From Terriglobia bacterium (GTDB lineage Bacteria; Acidobacteriota; Terriglobia; Terriglobales; Acidobacteriaceae): a stretch of 64,000 nucleotides of DNA. The translations under genes and the position numbers were made by a program. The stretch lies in contig JAIQEY010000004.1 of assembly GCA_020073565.1 (NCBI GenBank), forward strand, positions 124,001 to 188,000, given 5' to 3'. Of the stretch, positions 51,557 through 60,176 are shown one piece after another. The stretch's first letter is position 1. Each line of letters starts with the position of its first letter. The notes under the pieces are model-generated. The model saw only the letters and a program-made list of their open reading frames with translations, was not told the origin of the DNA and did no database searches.

Positions 51557-53170
51557 ATGCGATTGATTCCAACTCTCGTGGTTGTGCTTCTACTGAACGT
51601 CAACGCGGTCCAGGCCGACGAAGGTCATCATCACGAACTCAGTGAAAACGAGGTCGGATCCGTGCACTTTTCGACTTCGTGCTCAAAAGACGTTCAAACC
51701 AGCTTTCAGCGAGCGGTCGCTCTGCTGCATTCGTTCCAGTACGAACAAGCTAGGGCGGCCTTCAACGACATTTCCCGGCAGGATCCGCAGTGTGCGATGG
51801 CGCAATGGGGCGTTGCCATGTCGCACTATCACGGACTCTGGCGCAACGGCGACACAGCCGCTGGTCGGGAGACGCTCCGTAAAGCTCAGCAGACTGCGTC
51901 CAGCAATGCCGCCACCACGCCACGGGAACGCGGCTATATTGATGCGCTCTCGGAAATTTACAGGGAAGATGGGAAAGACGAGTACGCTCACGCGCAGGCA
52001 TACGAACAGAAACTGGCGGCGCTGCAGGCTTCCTATCCCGACGATACCGAAGCCGCCATCTTTCACGCTCTGATGCTCGACGTCACAGCGCCTAAGACGG
52101 ACAAGACCTTCGCCAACCAGCGTAAGTGCGGTGAGATTCTCGAGCCGATCTTTGCCAAACAGCCAAACCATCCCGGTGTCGCGCATTACATCATCCATTG
52201 TTACGACAACCCGGTTCTCGCCGAGAAAGGCTTGGGCGCTGCGCGCAAGTACGCGACTATTGCGCCCGCGTCCGCGCACGCCAACCACATGCCGTCGCAT
52301 CTGTTCACCCGGGTTGGATCCTGGGACGAATCCATTCATTCCAATTTGCGTTCCGCCGAACTGGCCCGAGATGCCGAGGCCACGTCTTCCAACGGCGAAG
52401 CGCGCGACCAGCGCCTGCACGCCATGGACTATCTTGAATATGCCTATTTGCAGCGTGGACGCGTCAGCGATGCCCGCTCCGTCCTCGATCAGATGAATGC
52501 CCTGCCGCCTCTTGCCGGGCTCACGCTCACTGGCGACTACGCACTGGCAGCGATCCCCGCCCGCTACGATGTGGAGTTGGGCAAGTGGGAAGACGCCGCC
52601 CGCCTGCAGCCCGTCGCCGGCAGCGTTCCCTGGGCGCAAGCCATCACCTGGATGGCAGTCGGCCTGGGAGCGGCTCGCTCTAACGATCTCACTCGCGCGT
52701 CCGAAGCGGAGCGGAACCTGGCCAGACTCCGCGATGCCGCCCAATCGAAAAGTCTGTACTGGTCGAATCAGATCGAAGTCCAACGCCGGGAAGTGGCGGC
52801 ATGGATAGCACAAGCTTCGGGCAAGCCTGACGACGCTCTAGCCGGAATGGGTACCGCCGTCGAACTCGAAGAGAGCATGGACAAGGACGCCGTAACACCT
52901 GGCGCGGTCGTCCCGGCCCGGGAGTTGCTTGCCCAGTTGCTGCAGGCACAAGGCCGGTTGCAAGATAGCTTAGTGGAGTATGAAACCGTTCTGAAGACAG
53001 CTCCCAACCGTTTCAACGCTCTGTGGGGAGCGGCTTCCACGGCGGAGGCGACTGGCAACACGAGCGCGGCCTCAACCTATTTTCGAAAATTAATCGACAT
53101 TGGAGTAGGCGCCGAGCGCCCGGAACTGGTGACCGCTCGTAAGAAGGTCGGAGTGGTAGCTCAGAATTGA
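51557..53170 (+). CDS. Secreted TPR-repeat protein
   Basis: A 537-residue exported protein with a signal peptide (MRLIPTLVVVLLLNVNAVQA) and TPR-like repeats through ~50-520 (QTSFQRAVALLHSFQYEQARAAF at the start). A His-rich stretch (DEGHHHELSENE) directly after the signal peptide may bind metal. No enzyme motif is seen. It belongs to a family of periplasmic TPR proteins common in Acidobacteria. GGTGG lies 6 bases before the ATG. It is convergent with the following membrane protein gene. The role is probably scaffolding. Confidence 0.78.
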   Translation: MRLIPTLVVVLLLNVNAVQADEGHHHELSENEVGSVHFSTSCSKDVQTSFQRAVALLHSFQYEQARAAFNDISRQDPQCAMAQWGVAMSHYHGLWRNGDTAAGRETLRKAQQTASSNAATTPRERGYIDALSEIYREDGKDEYAHAQAYEQKLAALQASYPDDTEAAIFHALMLDVTAPKTDKTFANQRKCGEILEPIFAKQPNHPGVAHYIIHCYDNPVLAEKGLGAARKYATIAPASAHANHMPSHLFTRVGSWDESIHSNLRSAELARDAEATSSNGEARDQRLHAMDYLEYAYLQRGRVSDARSVLDQMNALPPLAGLTLTGDYALAAIPARYDVELGKWEDAARLQPVAGSVPWAQAITWMAVGLGAARSNDLTRASEAERNLARLRDAAQSKSLYWSNQIEVQRREVAAWIAQASGKPDDALAGMGTAVELEESMDKDAVTPGAVVPARELLAQLLQAQGRLQDSLVEYETVLKTAPNRFNALWGAASTAEATGNTSAASTYFRKLIDIGVGAERPELVTARKKVGVVAQN

Positions 53171-53248
53171 AGCCGTTCCCGGAGCTGGCCTCGCTCTTAT
53201 CGATCGGCCAGCCCCCCCTTCGACGAGTTCAAGAAGAAGGGGTAGAAC

Positions 53249-54964
53249 TTACGCCGATTTTTCCTGAACCTGTGCCGCAGCGCCCGGTTCGTCGAACACT
53301 TCCAGGATTCGCTGGACTCCCTGCGCAATCCGTCCACGTATTTCCAACACTCTGAGCGCGACGGTGTCGTTTTTTGCGTTGGCTGAGCCGGACACGATGT
53401 GAAGACATGCGCCCGCGAGTACCTGCCGCAGATAGGGCAAGTCCGTGGTGCTGTCCACTAACAACAGGACTCGGTCCGGTGGGACGTCGCTGATGAGGGT
53501 CTGCAATTCGAAGATGCACCCCGCGTGTTGTGACGTAAAGCCGCGCAGGTCCATCAGCACTCTGTCGCAGCGGTGAGTGAGGCGGCGGAGCGCAAGCCGC
53601 CAGGTATCGTCGAAGCAGAAAAATTCCGTGACCCGAAAACGCCGGTCAAAGTCTGGCAGCAGGTCGATCTGCTCCACCCGGCTTTCCAGTTGGTCCTGGT
53701 TGGCGATGAAGTAACGTGTGAGCCTGCCGCGGAGGAAATCGAGAAACTCGTGAGGCTCGAGCTGACTAGTCGCCAAATCCGTGCCAGCAATCATTTGAAC
53801 GCTGCCATAGTAACGCCAGCGCGCCGTGAGGACATCGAACAACTTTTCGCTGCGGCGCCGGGACCCGAATACGCGCAACAATAACAGCTTCACGCCTTCG
53901 CATGGAGGAGAGCGCCTCCTGAGGATCCGGAATCCGATCGACCTCGCTATCCTGTAACTCAGGAACGAAGTGAGTCCCAGGATTGCCCACACCCCTCGCT
54001 CCTGCGCCAGGTCCATCAGTATTTGAGACAGGGTGAATACCATCCAAATGGAATCAATCATGACGGACTGGTCACTCAGTTGCTTGGCCTCATAGCGGCG
54101 CCGGATCCAGGCAGCACCCAGCCAGCCCGGGATCAGGAACAGGACAAATCCGATTGCAACAAAGGACCAGACGACGGTGCCAACGTCCAGCTTCAGTTTG
54201 ACAGCAGTGCCGACAACGAATTTCGCGGCACCAGGGCTAAAGCTCAATGCATTCGCCAGCGCTCCGCCAAGAACTGCCACGAGCATGAAGACGTAGACCA
54301 AGGGACCGACGGCCCGAATCCGGCGGTTCAAAAAAAAGAACAGCAAGACGGTCGGAAGCAGCGCTCCCAGCCCCCATATGAGGAACATCTGTTCCACCGG
54401 TCCGAAGGTGATGCCAAACCGGGTCATGGTCGTGGCATGCGAACTCAGAGCAAGCGTCAGGAACACGGCGAAGTATCCCGCGGCGAGAAGCACTCGGGTC
54501 CTCCACCCCGATAGCCAGAACAACCCAAAGACGAGCACTGCGGGCCAGAGATGCGCCCAATAAACGCTGAACGTGCGGTACGGAAGAAACTCAATTTTGG
54601 AAAAAGAAAACAAAAGGATGGTCGCCACCGCCGCATGAACCGCGCCCGCCGCTGCATAAACGACCGCGGTGCTCCAAAACGACTGACGCGCGGCACGCAA
54701 CTGGGCTGATTGCTGGCGGGGTTGGTTCGGGTCGCCTCGGGCGTCCAGCAGTCTCAGATCCAGAGATGGACACGTGGAGTTCGTTGGATGTGCAGCGGCG
54801 ATGGGCGTGAGGTTCCCGGCCGAATCGCTCAAACCGGCTCGAGACGTCATCGAGCGCCGAACCGAGTGTCCATACAACCAGATCAATCCCGGAGCCACTA
54901 CAAAGGTCAGAGCGGCTGCGACAACGAAGACCACCACCATCATGGGCAGGGCGAAGGTCGCCAT
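53249..54964 (-). CDS. Uncharacterised polytopic membrane protein with C-terminal soluble domain
   Basis: A 571-residue protein that I cannot assign to a known family. One N-terminal helix (~5-30) is followed by a short soluble linker and seven or eight further helices (~96-330). From ~370 to ~560 there is a cytosolic alpha/beta domain: KLLLLRVFGSRRRSEKLFD, GSVQMIAGTDLATSQLEP, DRVLMDLRGFTSQHAGCIFEL, RVLLLVDSTTDLPYL. The alternation resembles TIR- or SLOG-like Rossmannoid folds but no catalytic signature is clear. A perfect AGGAGG lies 5 bases before the ATG. It stands alone. It might be a sensor or an effector anchored in the membrane. Confidence 0.7.
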   Translation of the reverse strand: MATFALPMMVVVFVVAAALTFVVAPGLIWLYGHSVRRSMTSRAGLSDSAGNLTPIAAAHPTNSTCPSLDLRLLDARGDPNQPRQQSAQLRAARQSFWSTAVVYAAAGAVHAAVATILLFSFSKIEFLPYRTFSVYWAHLWPAVLVFGLFWLSGWRTRVLLAAGYFAVFLTLALSSHATTMTRFGITFGPVEQMFLIWGLGALLPTVLLFFFLNRRIRAVGPLVYVFMLVAVLGGALANALSFSPGAAKFVVGTAVKLKLDVGTVVWSFVAIGFVLFLIPGWLGAAWIRRRYEAKQLSDQSVMIDSIWMVFTLSQILMDLAQERGVWAILGLTSFLSYRIARSIGFRILRRRSPPCEGVKLLLLRVFGSRRRSEKLFDVLTARWRYYGSVQMIAGTDLATSQLEPHEFLDFLRGRLTRYFIANQDQLESRVEQIDLLPDFDRRFRVTEFFCFDDTWRLALRRLTHRCDRVLMDLRGFTSQHAGCIFELQTLISDVPPDRVLLLVDSTTDLPYLRQVLAGACLHIVSGSANAKNDTVALRVLEIRGRIAQGVQRILEVFDEPGAAAQVQEKSA

Positions 54965-55129
54965 CGGAACCTCCTAGGGGAAACTGTTCACTGAGCGGGC
55001 CCAAGAGCTTGGGGAAGAGGAGAAGGTCGTCATGATGGTACGACTAATTCAGAGGTGAGCGAACGATAATTTTCGCCCGGTTCAAGAGCTACAGTGGGGG
55101 TGGTCCGTCGAGAGAGTTGAAGGCTTACT

Positions 55130-56257
55130 CTACGTCCAGCGGAACCAGCGCAGGGCCAGGACAAACGAGATCCCTCCCCAGAGCGCGAGAATCAGGAGGC
55201 GTACCGACTGCGAGGGCAGCGAGGCGCCTTCTAGAATCGTGGCTCTGAGCGCGTCGTTGAGCGCGGTCAGGGGCAGGGCCTTGATGAACGGCTGCGCCAT
55301 GGCCGGAAAATGCTGGTAGGAGAAGAAGACGCCGGAGAAGATCCACATCGGCATCATTACTAGATTGATCAGGCCGCTAACGCTTTCGATCTTCTGCGCG
55401 CGGCAGGCGGTGAGCAGGCCGATTCCGCCGAAAGCAACTGCGCCGAGCGTGCCCAGCAGCAGCACCGAAACAATCGAGCCCAGCACGGGCATGTGAAACA
55501 CCAGCACCCCGAAGCCGAGGAGCAGCGCGACTTCGATCACCATCAGGACCAGGCGGCTGCTGGTGAGCGCTAGCAGGAAGTCGGTGCGGCGCATTGGGGT
55601 GGCTACGAAACGCTTCAGCAGTTTGCGCTGACGCATCTCGACCAGCGCGAAGCCGACTCCCCACATACCGGAGTTCATCAGGTTCATGCCGAGCAGGCCG
55701 GGAATGAGGAAGTCGATGTAGCGGGAGCCGGGCTCGCTGGAGATTTTGTTTGAAATGGCGAGCGCGTCCTTGCGTCCTGCCGACGCCTGAAGGGCAGCAT
55801 CGATCTCGGAGCGCGAGAGCACGCTCTCGGGGCGCGTCGGGTCGTAATGATAAGTGATGCTGCCATCGGGGTTGGGCTCGATGACCAGATCGACCTTTCC
55901 GAAATGAAAATCTTTCAGCGCTGCTTCGCGATCGAGGACGGTCGCATGGATGGAAGAGTGGGCGGGCGACGCCTGCAGCATGGCGAGGGTTTTGATGGCG
56001 CCTGCGTTTTGGACCACGGCGACCGAGGTGGTGTTGGCAGGCTTGTTGCGGAAGGCGATACCGAGTCCGAAGGCGAGCAGGAGAGGAAAGACAAATACCC
56101 AGAAGATGATTTCGGGCTCGCGTTTGAGTTCCAGCATGCGCGCCCAGAGCAAGTGTGTGTATCCGGACCAGCGGCCATTGCGGCGCGCGGGAGCGGCGGG
56201 AAGGGGCGGCCTATCTGCGCGTTTCGGAGTCTGCGGTGTGGTGGTTTCAGTTGCCAT
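55130..56257 (-). CDS. ABC-2 type transporter permease
   Basis: A 375-residue ABC-2 (NodJ/YhhJ-like) membrane subunit. A cytoplasmic N-terminus and helix at ~52-72, a large extracytoplasmic loop (~75-185), then five helices with the ABC-2 signature region. The motif LIPGLLGMNLMNSGMWGVGFALVEMRQRKLLKRF fits. It starts immediately after the stop of the ATPase gene, so they form one exporter operon. Substrate unknown: drugs, lipids or glycans are possible. Confidence 0.9.
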   Translation of the reverse strand: MATETTTPQTPKRADRPPLPAAPARRNGRWSGYTHLLWARMLELKREPEIIFWVFVFPLLLAFGLGIAFRNKPANTTSVAVVQNAGAIKTLAMLQASPAHSSIHATVLDREAALKDFHFGKVDLVIEPNPDGSITYHYDPTRPESVLSRSEIDAALQASAGRKDALAISNKISSEPGSRYIDFLIPGLLGMNLMNSGMWGVGFALVEMRQRKLLKRFVATPMRRTDFLLALTSSRLVLMVIEVALLLGFGVLVFHMPVLGSIVSVLLLGTLGAVAFGGIGLLTACRAQKIESVSGLINLVMMPMWIFSGVFFSYQHFPAMAQPFIKALPLTALNDALRATILEGASLPSQSVRLLILALWGGISFVLALRWFRWT

Positions 56258-57196
56258 TTAGTCCTCCCGCAGATGACGGCCGGTTAAGTTTACGAACACA
56301 TCTTCGAGGCTTGCCTGGCGCGTGCTCAGGTGTTCGAGTTGCTGGCCTTGACGGTTGACGGCGTCGAGTAACGCGGGAATGGTGAGATGCGGCTCGCGGA
56401 CGTTGAGACAGATTGAGCCGTCTTCGTTGCGGACGGATTCGACGCTGGGGAGCGCGCGCCACACATCAGTGCCCTGCCCGTTGCTACTGGCTTTGCCAGT
56501 CACTTGGAATTCGACTACGTGATGGCCGCCGAGGCGGTCGATCAAGTCGGGTGGAGTTCCTTCCGCGATGATCTGGCCATGATCGACGATGGCGAGGCGG
56601 TCGCAGAGACGTTCGGCTTCGTCCATGTAGTGCGTGGTGAGCAGGACGGTCCCGCCTTTCTGTTGAAACGCACGAACTATCTCCCAGAGTTGACGACGGC
56701 TTTGCGGATCGAGGCCGGTCGTGGGTTCGTCGAGAAAGAGGATGCGCGGGTTGCCAACGAGCGCCGTGGCTACGGCGAGGCGCTGCTTCTGGCCTCCAGA
56801 GAGCTTGCCGACCCAGCTATCGGCTTTCTCGGTGAGTTCGAGTTCGCGGAGAACATCGGCGGCGGGGCGCGGGTCGCTGTAGAAGCTGGCGAAGAGTTCG
56901 ATGGTCTCGCGGACGTTCAGCTTTTCTGAGAGGCGGGTTTCCTGCAGGGAGATGCCGATCCACTCGCGGAGCTGGCGCGGGTTGTCGGCCCAGGTGTGGC
57001 CGAAGATGCGGACGTCGCCCGACGTGGGGGCGAGCAGGCCTTCGAGGATTTCGATGGTGGTGGTCTTCCCTGCCCCGTTGGGACCGAGCAGGCCGAAACA
57101 TTCGCCCGCTTCGATGCGCAGACTTAGGCCGCGGACGGCTTCGACTTTGCCGTCGTAGGTCTTGCGCAGGTTGGTGCACTCGATCGGGGAACCCAC
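56258..57196 (-). CDS. ABC transporter ATP-binding protein (CcmA/DrrA-type)
   Basis: A 312-residue ATPase. Walker A is GPNGAGKTTT (~37-46), the signature LSGGQKQRL (~133-141), Walker B ILFLDEP (~155-161) and H-loop TTHYMDEAE. A C-terminal extension (~215-312), as in DrrA-like exporters, follows. The start is a GTG at 57196 with no strong ribosome-binding site. It is the first gene of the two-gene exporter operon. Confidence 0.93.
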   Translation of the reverse strand: MGSPIECTNLRKTYDGKVEAVRGLSLRIEAGECFGLLGPNGAGKTTTIEILEGLLAPTSGDVRIFGHTWADNPRQLREWIGISLQETRLSEKLNVRETIELFASFYSDPRPAADVLRELELTEKADSWVGKLSGGQKQRLAVATALVGNPRILFLDEPTTGLDPQSRRQLWEIVRAFQQKGGTVLLTTHYMDEAERLCDRLAIVDHGQIIAEGTPPDLIDRLGGHHVVEFQVTGKASSNGQGTDVWRALPSVESVRNEDGSICLNVREPHLTIPALLDAVNRQGQQLEHLSTRQASLEDVFVNLTGRHLRED

Positions 57197-57261
57197 TGGG
57201 GCATTTTAGCTTAGGCGCCTGTGGCAAAGACTTCGATTACCTCTCTGACTAAGGCAAGAAG

Positions 57262-57328
57262 CAGAAAGCACAGAGGACACAGAGGCTCACGGAGGAAGGC
57301 AGCGCGGGCAGGAGTGTCCGCGCCACAC
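57262..57328. repeat. Two dispersed repeats before the phosphoesterase gene's 3' end
   Basis: CACAGAGGACACAGAGG (57262-57281 region) is the reverse complement of the repeat at 10167. GCGCGGGCA-GGAG-TGTCCGCGC followed by CACAC (57302-57328) is a family-A palindrome with a single mismatch between arms. Both lie between the 3' end of the phosphoesterase gene and the ABC ATPase gene. Confidence 0.65.
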
Positions 57329-57330
57329 GG

Positions 57331-60090
57331 TCATTTGCCTTTTGCATCCTGCCATAGGATTGCGTTTAGTTTTTTTGCGTCGGCGGCGTCGGGGCGGGAG
57401 AAATCCATTTGCGACGACTCTTTTGCGCCGGGCGCTTTCTTTTCGTTTACCTGATAGAGCAGGCCGCTGCGGAGGTTCTTGTCGTCGGCCTGATAGGGCG
57501 GTTGCGTTCCTGGACCTGAGAACAGCGGCGTCATCAGGGGGGCGTGGGCGTCGAACAGATTCATTGGGGGAAGACCGAGCAGTTCCTCCATGGTGTGGAT
57601 CATGCTGACGGTTGTATAGAAGTGATGATCTACGAAGGCGTGGCCGTTACGCGGGGAGTACTTGCTGATGACGAAGGCGATGGAGCGGTGGGCGTCGACG
57701 TGGTCGGCTCCGTCTTGTGCGTCGTCTTCGAGGACGAAGATGGCAGTATCGTCCCAGTAGGGGCTATGGGAGACGGCATCGACCACGCGGCCTAGCGCTA
57801 GATCGTTATCGGCGACGGAGGCTTGCGGCGTGGGCTTGCCGGGGCGCGTGCCGCCGGTGTGGTCATCGGGCAGATAGAGCAGGGTGAACTGGGGGAGTTC
57901 TTTGGGTGTTCCCTTCTGTTTCACAAACTCGTCGAACTCGCGCAGGAATTCGTCAGCGCGGAGTTGGTCGGGATAGTCGGTTTCGAAATCGGGAAAGAGC
58001 GGGTCGTAGTGGTCACGCAGGACAGCCTTGGTCGGGCGCATTTGCTTTATTTGGGGAATCGCCCACGGCCAGGGGCTTGGGCCTCCCCGCGGATTGCCGA
58101 CGTTCTTGGGTAGGGACTCACCTTTCTTGATTTCAGTCACGGGGCAGCTGTCCGAGGCGGACGACGGTGTTCCCTGCTTCGGCGAACTTACTTTATGGTT
58201 CTTGCACCAGACGGCGTGGATGAATTCTCCGTAGATGCGATAGGTGAGGGCGCGCTTGGCGAGGTTATCCCAGATGAAACCGGTGCCGGGATCGTCAATG
58301 TCGGGGATTTCGTGTTCGAGAGGTAATTCGTCGGCCACGCTGCCGTCGGCGTCGTAGGTGCGCTCTTTGCTGCGATATCCGATCGGCCAATTCTTCTCGT
58401 TGTAGTCGCTGGTGGTCGAGGCCGTGGACCAGATGTGGCCGTCGCCAGAGACCTCGCCGCTGTCGTAGAAGTTGTCGAGCACGCCGAACTGCAGGGCTAG
58501 TTTGTGCTGGTTGGGCGTGATGTCGGCTCCGTACATGGTGAGTGAGGGATCGCCGTCGCCTGCGGGCAGGTCGCCGAGGATCTGATCGTAGGTGCGGTTT
58601 TCTTTGAGCACATAGATGACGTGGCGGATCGGATTCTTGCCGGCGGCGAAAGTGAACTTGCCGGGATCGGCATGGAGGAGATTGTCTTCTTCTACCTGAT
58701 GCGTGTACGCGGCGAGATTCTTGTCGATGTCGGCAAGGCTGAGGCGCTGGATAGAGCCTCCGATCAGGGTTGGGATGTAGGGATGCTCATTTCTCTTCCG
58801 CTCACCTTTTAGCGTGCCCTGCATGTTGTTCGGGCCGCTGCTTTCTCCTTTAGCGGTGGCAATGAGGAGGTCGTTGCCGGCGATGGCTAGGGCGCTGGGG
58901 TACCACTCGGTGGGGATGAAGCCGAGAGGAGACAGTTCGGGGCCGCCGGCGTGAGTATCGAAGACCGCGACTGCGTCGAGCGAAGCGCACGCCACGAACA
59001 AACGCTTGCCGTCAGGGGAGAGAGCAACGGACTGTGGGACTGAGCCCCGATCACTTTCCAAAGAGCTCTTGAGGTTAGCGTGGAAGCGATACCCCACTTG
59101 ATTAGGCTTAAGGTCGAAAGCTAGGACAGAGTCGAAATCCGTGTTGCTGAGGCCCACGTAAAGCGTGTCTTCCGCGGAATTGAGGGCCATGGCAGTTGGG
59201 TGGCTACTCGGAGCGGTCGGAATTGTTCGATTGAACGCGTCGTACCACGCGTCTACCTTCGCGGTCGCTAGATTCAACTGTGCGATGGTGGCGGCATTCC
59301 AGAGGCTGATCCAGGCTTTGGTTCCTGCTTTGTTCGCGACGACGGTGTATGGGTATGCGGCTGGGATGTAGCGGCTGCGGCTCAGGTCGAAGGACTGCAG
59401 GATCTGGCCGGAGGTGGCGTCAAGAAGCACCACGTTGTCGGAGAGATTATTCGCGACGAGCAGGCGATCGCCGCTGGGACCGGGCAGGACGGCTAGCCCA
59501 GCGGGATATGGGAGCGTAGTTCCAGGCGGAGTCTTGCGCACTCCGAACGCCACTTCTTTCCCTTCGGCTAGCCGCTGTGGCGCGATCTTGAGGAAGCGCT
59601 CGGGAGTGACTTGTCCGTCGGCGAATTTGTAGACCGCTATGCCGTTGCCCGTGCTCTTTGGCTTTTCGCCGGTGGGGTCGGTGATCGAGCCCATGGAGGC
59701 GTAGAGATGCTTGCCGTCGCTCGCAAATGCCAGGCCGATGAAGTAGCTCTGGCGGGTTGTCTCCTCGTCGCTGAGGCGGTCGTCGGGAAAGTCGTGCAGC
59801 TGATTGTTGCTCAGGTCGAGGATAGCGATCGACTGGCGTGCGCCGCTTTCCTGTGTGCCGTAGCCCTGGTTGAGGAGCGCGGCGTAGCGGCCGTCGGGGC
59901 TGAGGGCGATGGTGGCGGGAAAGCTGTTGGTGCGGGCCACATAGCCGGGGACGGGGAGCGTCAGGCTCTTGCTGGTCGGAAGGTTGATCTGGCGCGAGCG
60001 TTCGGCGGCGCGTGCAATCACGAACACGATCAGCAGCGAGGAAAGGGTAAGGCAGGAGACAAGGGCGAGCTTTTTCATGAACTCTTTCAC
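57331..60090 (-). CDS. YncE-like beta-propeller fused to alkaline phosphatase/phosphoesterase domain
   Basis: A 919-residue exported protein. A signal-like N-terminal helix (~8-28) is followed by a beta-propeller (~45-420) with repeated ALSPDGR/ANNLSDNVVLLD-type blades as in YncE/SMP-30 proteins. From ~495 comes a phosphoesterase of the alkaline phosphatase superfamily: VLKENRTYDQILGDLP, a GDGHIWS segment and FVLEDDAQDGADHVDAHRS near 770. Metal ligands of that family are present. It is a common pairing in Acidobacteria. The substrate is unknown. The start is a GTG at 60090; the ATG at 60078 is equally acceptable. Confidence 0.85.
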   Translation of the reverse strand: MKEFMKKLALVSCLTLSSLLIVFVIARAAERSRQINLPTSKSLTLPVPGYVARTNSFPATIALSPDGRYAALLNQGYGTQESGARQSIAILDLSNNQLHDFPDDRLSDEETTRQSYFIGLAFASDGKHLYASMGSITDPTGEKPKSTGNGIAVYKFADGQVTPERFLKIAPQRLAEGKEVAFGVRKTPPGTTLPYPAGLAVLPGPSGDRLLVANNLSDNVVLLDATSGQILQSFDLSRSRYIPAAYPYTVVANKAGTKAWISLWNAATIAQLNLATAKVDAWYDAFNRTIPTAPSSHPTAMALNSAEDTLYVGLSNTDFDSVLAFDLKPNQVGYRFHANLKSSLESDRGSVPQSVALSPDGKRLFVACASLDAVAVFDTHAGGPELSPLGFIPTEWYPSALAIAGNDLLIATAKGESSGPNNMQGTLKGERKRNEHPYIPTLIGGSIQRLSLADIDKNLAAYTHQVEEDNLLHADPGKFTFAAGKNPIRHVIYVLKENRTYDQILGDLPAGDGDPSLTMYGADITPNQHKLALQFGVLDNFYDSGEVSGDGHIWSTASTTSDYNEKNWPIGYRSKERTYDADGSVADELPLEHEIPDIDDPGTGFIWDNLAKRALTYRIYGEFIHAVWCKNHKVSSPKQGTPSSASDSCPVTEIKKGESLPKNVGNPRGGPSPWPWAIPQIKQMRPTKAVLRDHYDPLFPDFETDYPDQLRADEFLREFDEFVKQKGTPKELPQFTLLYLPDDHTGGTRPGKPTPQASVADNDLALGRVVDAVSHSPYWDDTAIFVLEDDAQDGADHVDAHRSIAFVISKYSPRNGHAFVDHHFYTTVSMIHTMEELLGLPPMNLFDAHAPLMTPLFSGPGTQPPYQADDKNLRSGLLYQVNEKKAPGAKESSQMDFSRPDAADAKKLNAILWQDAKGK

Positions 60091-60176
60091 GAGCGGAAGC
60101 CTCGGGAGGGTTTTACCATCCGCGACGGTCGGGAGGCAAACCCGCTTCCGCCTCGGGCAAGGTGTCGCCGCTTGGT

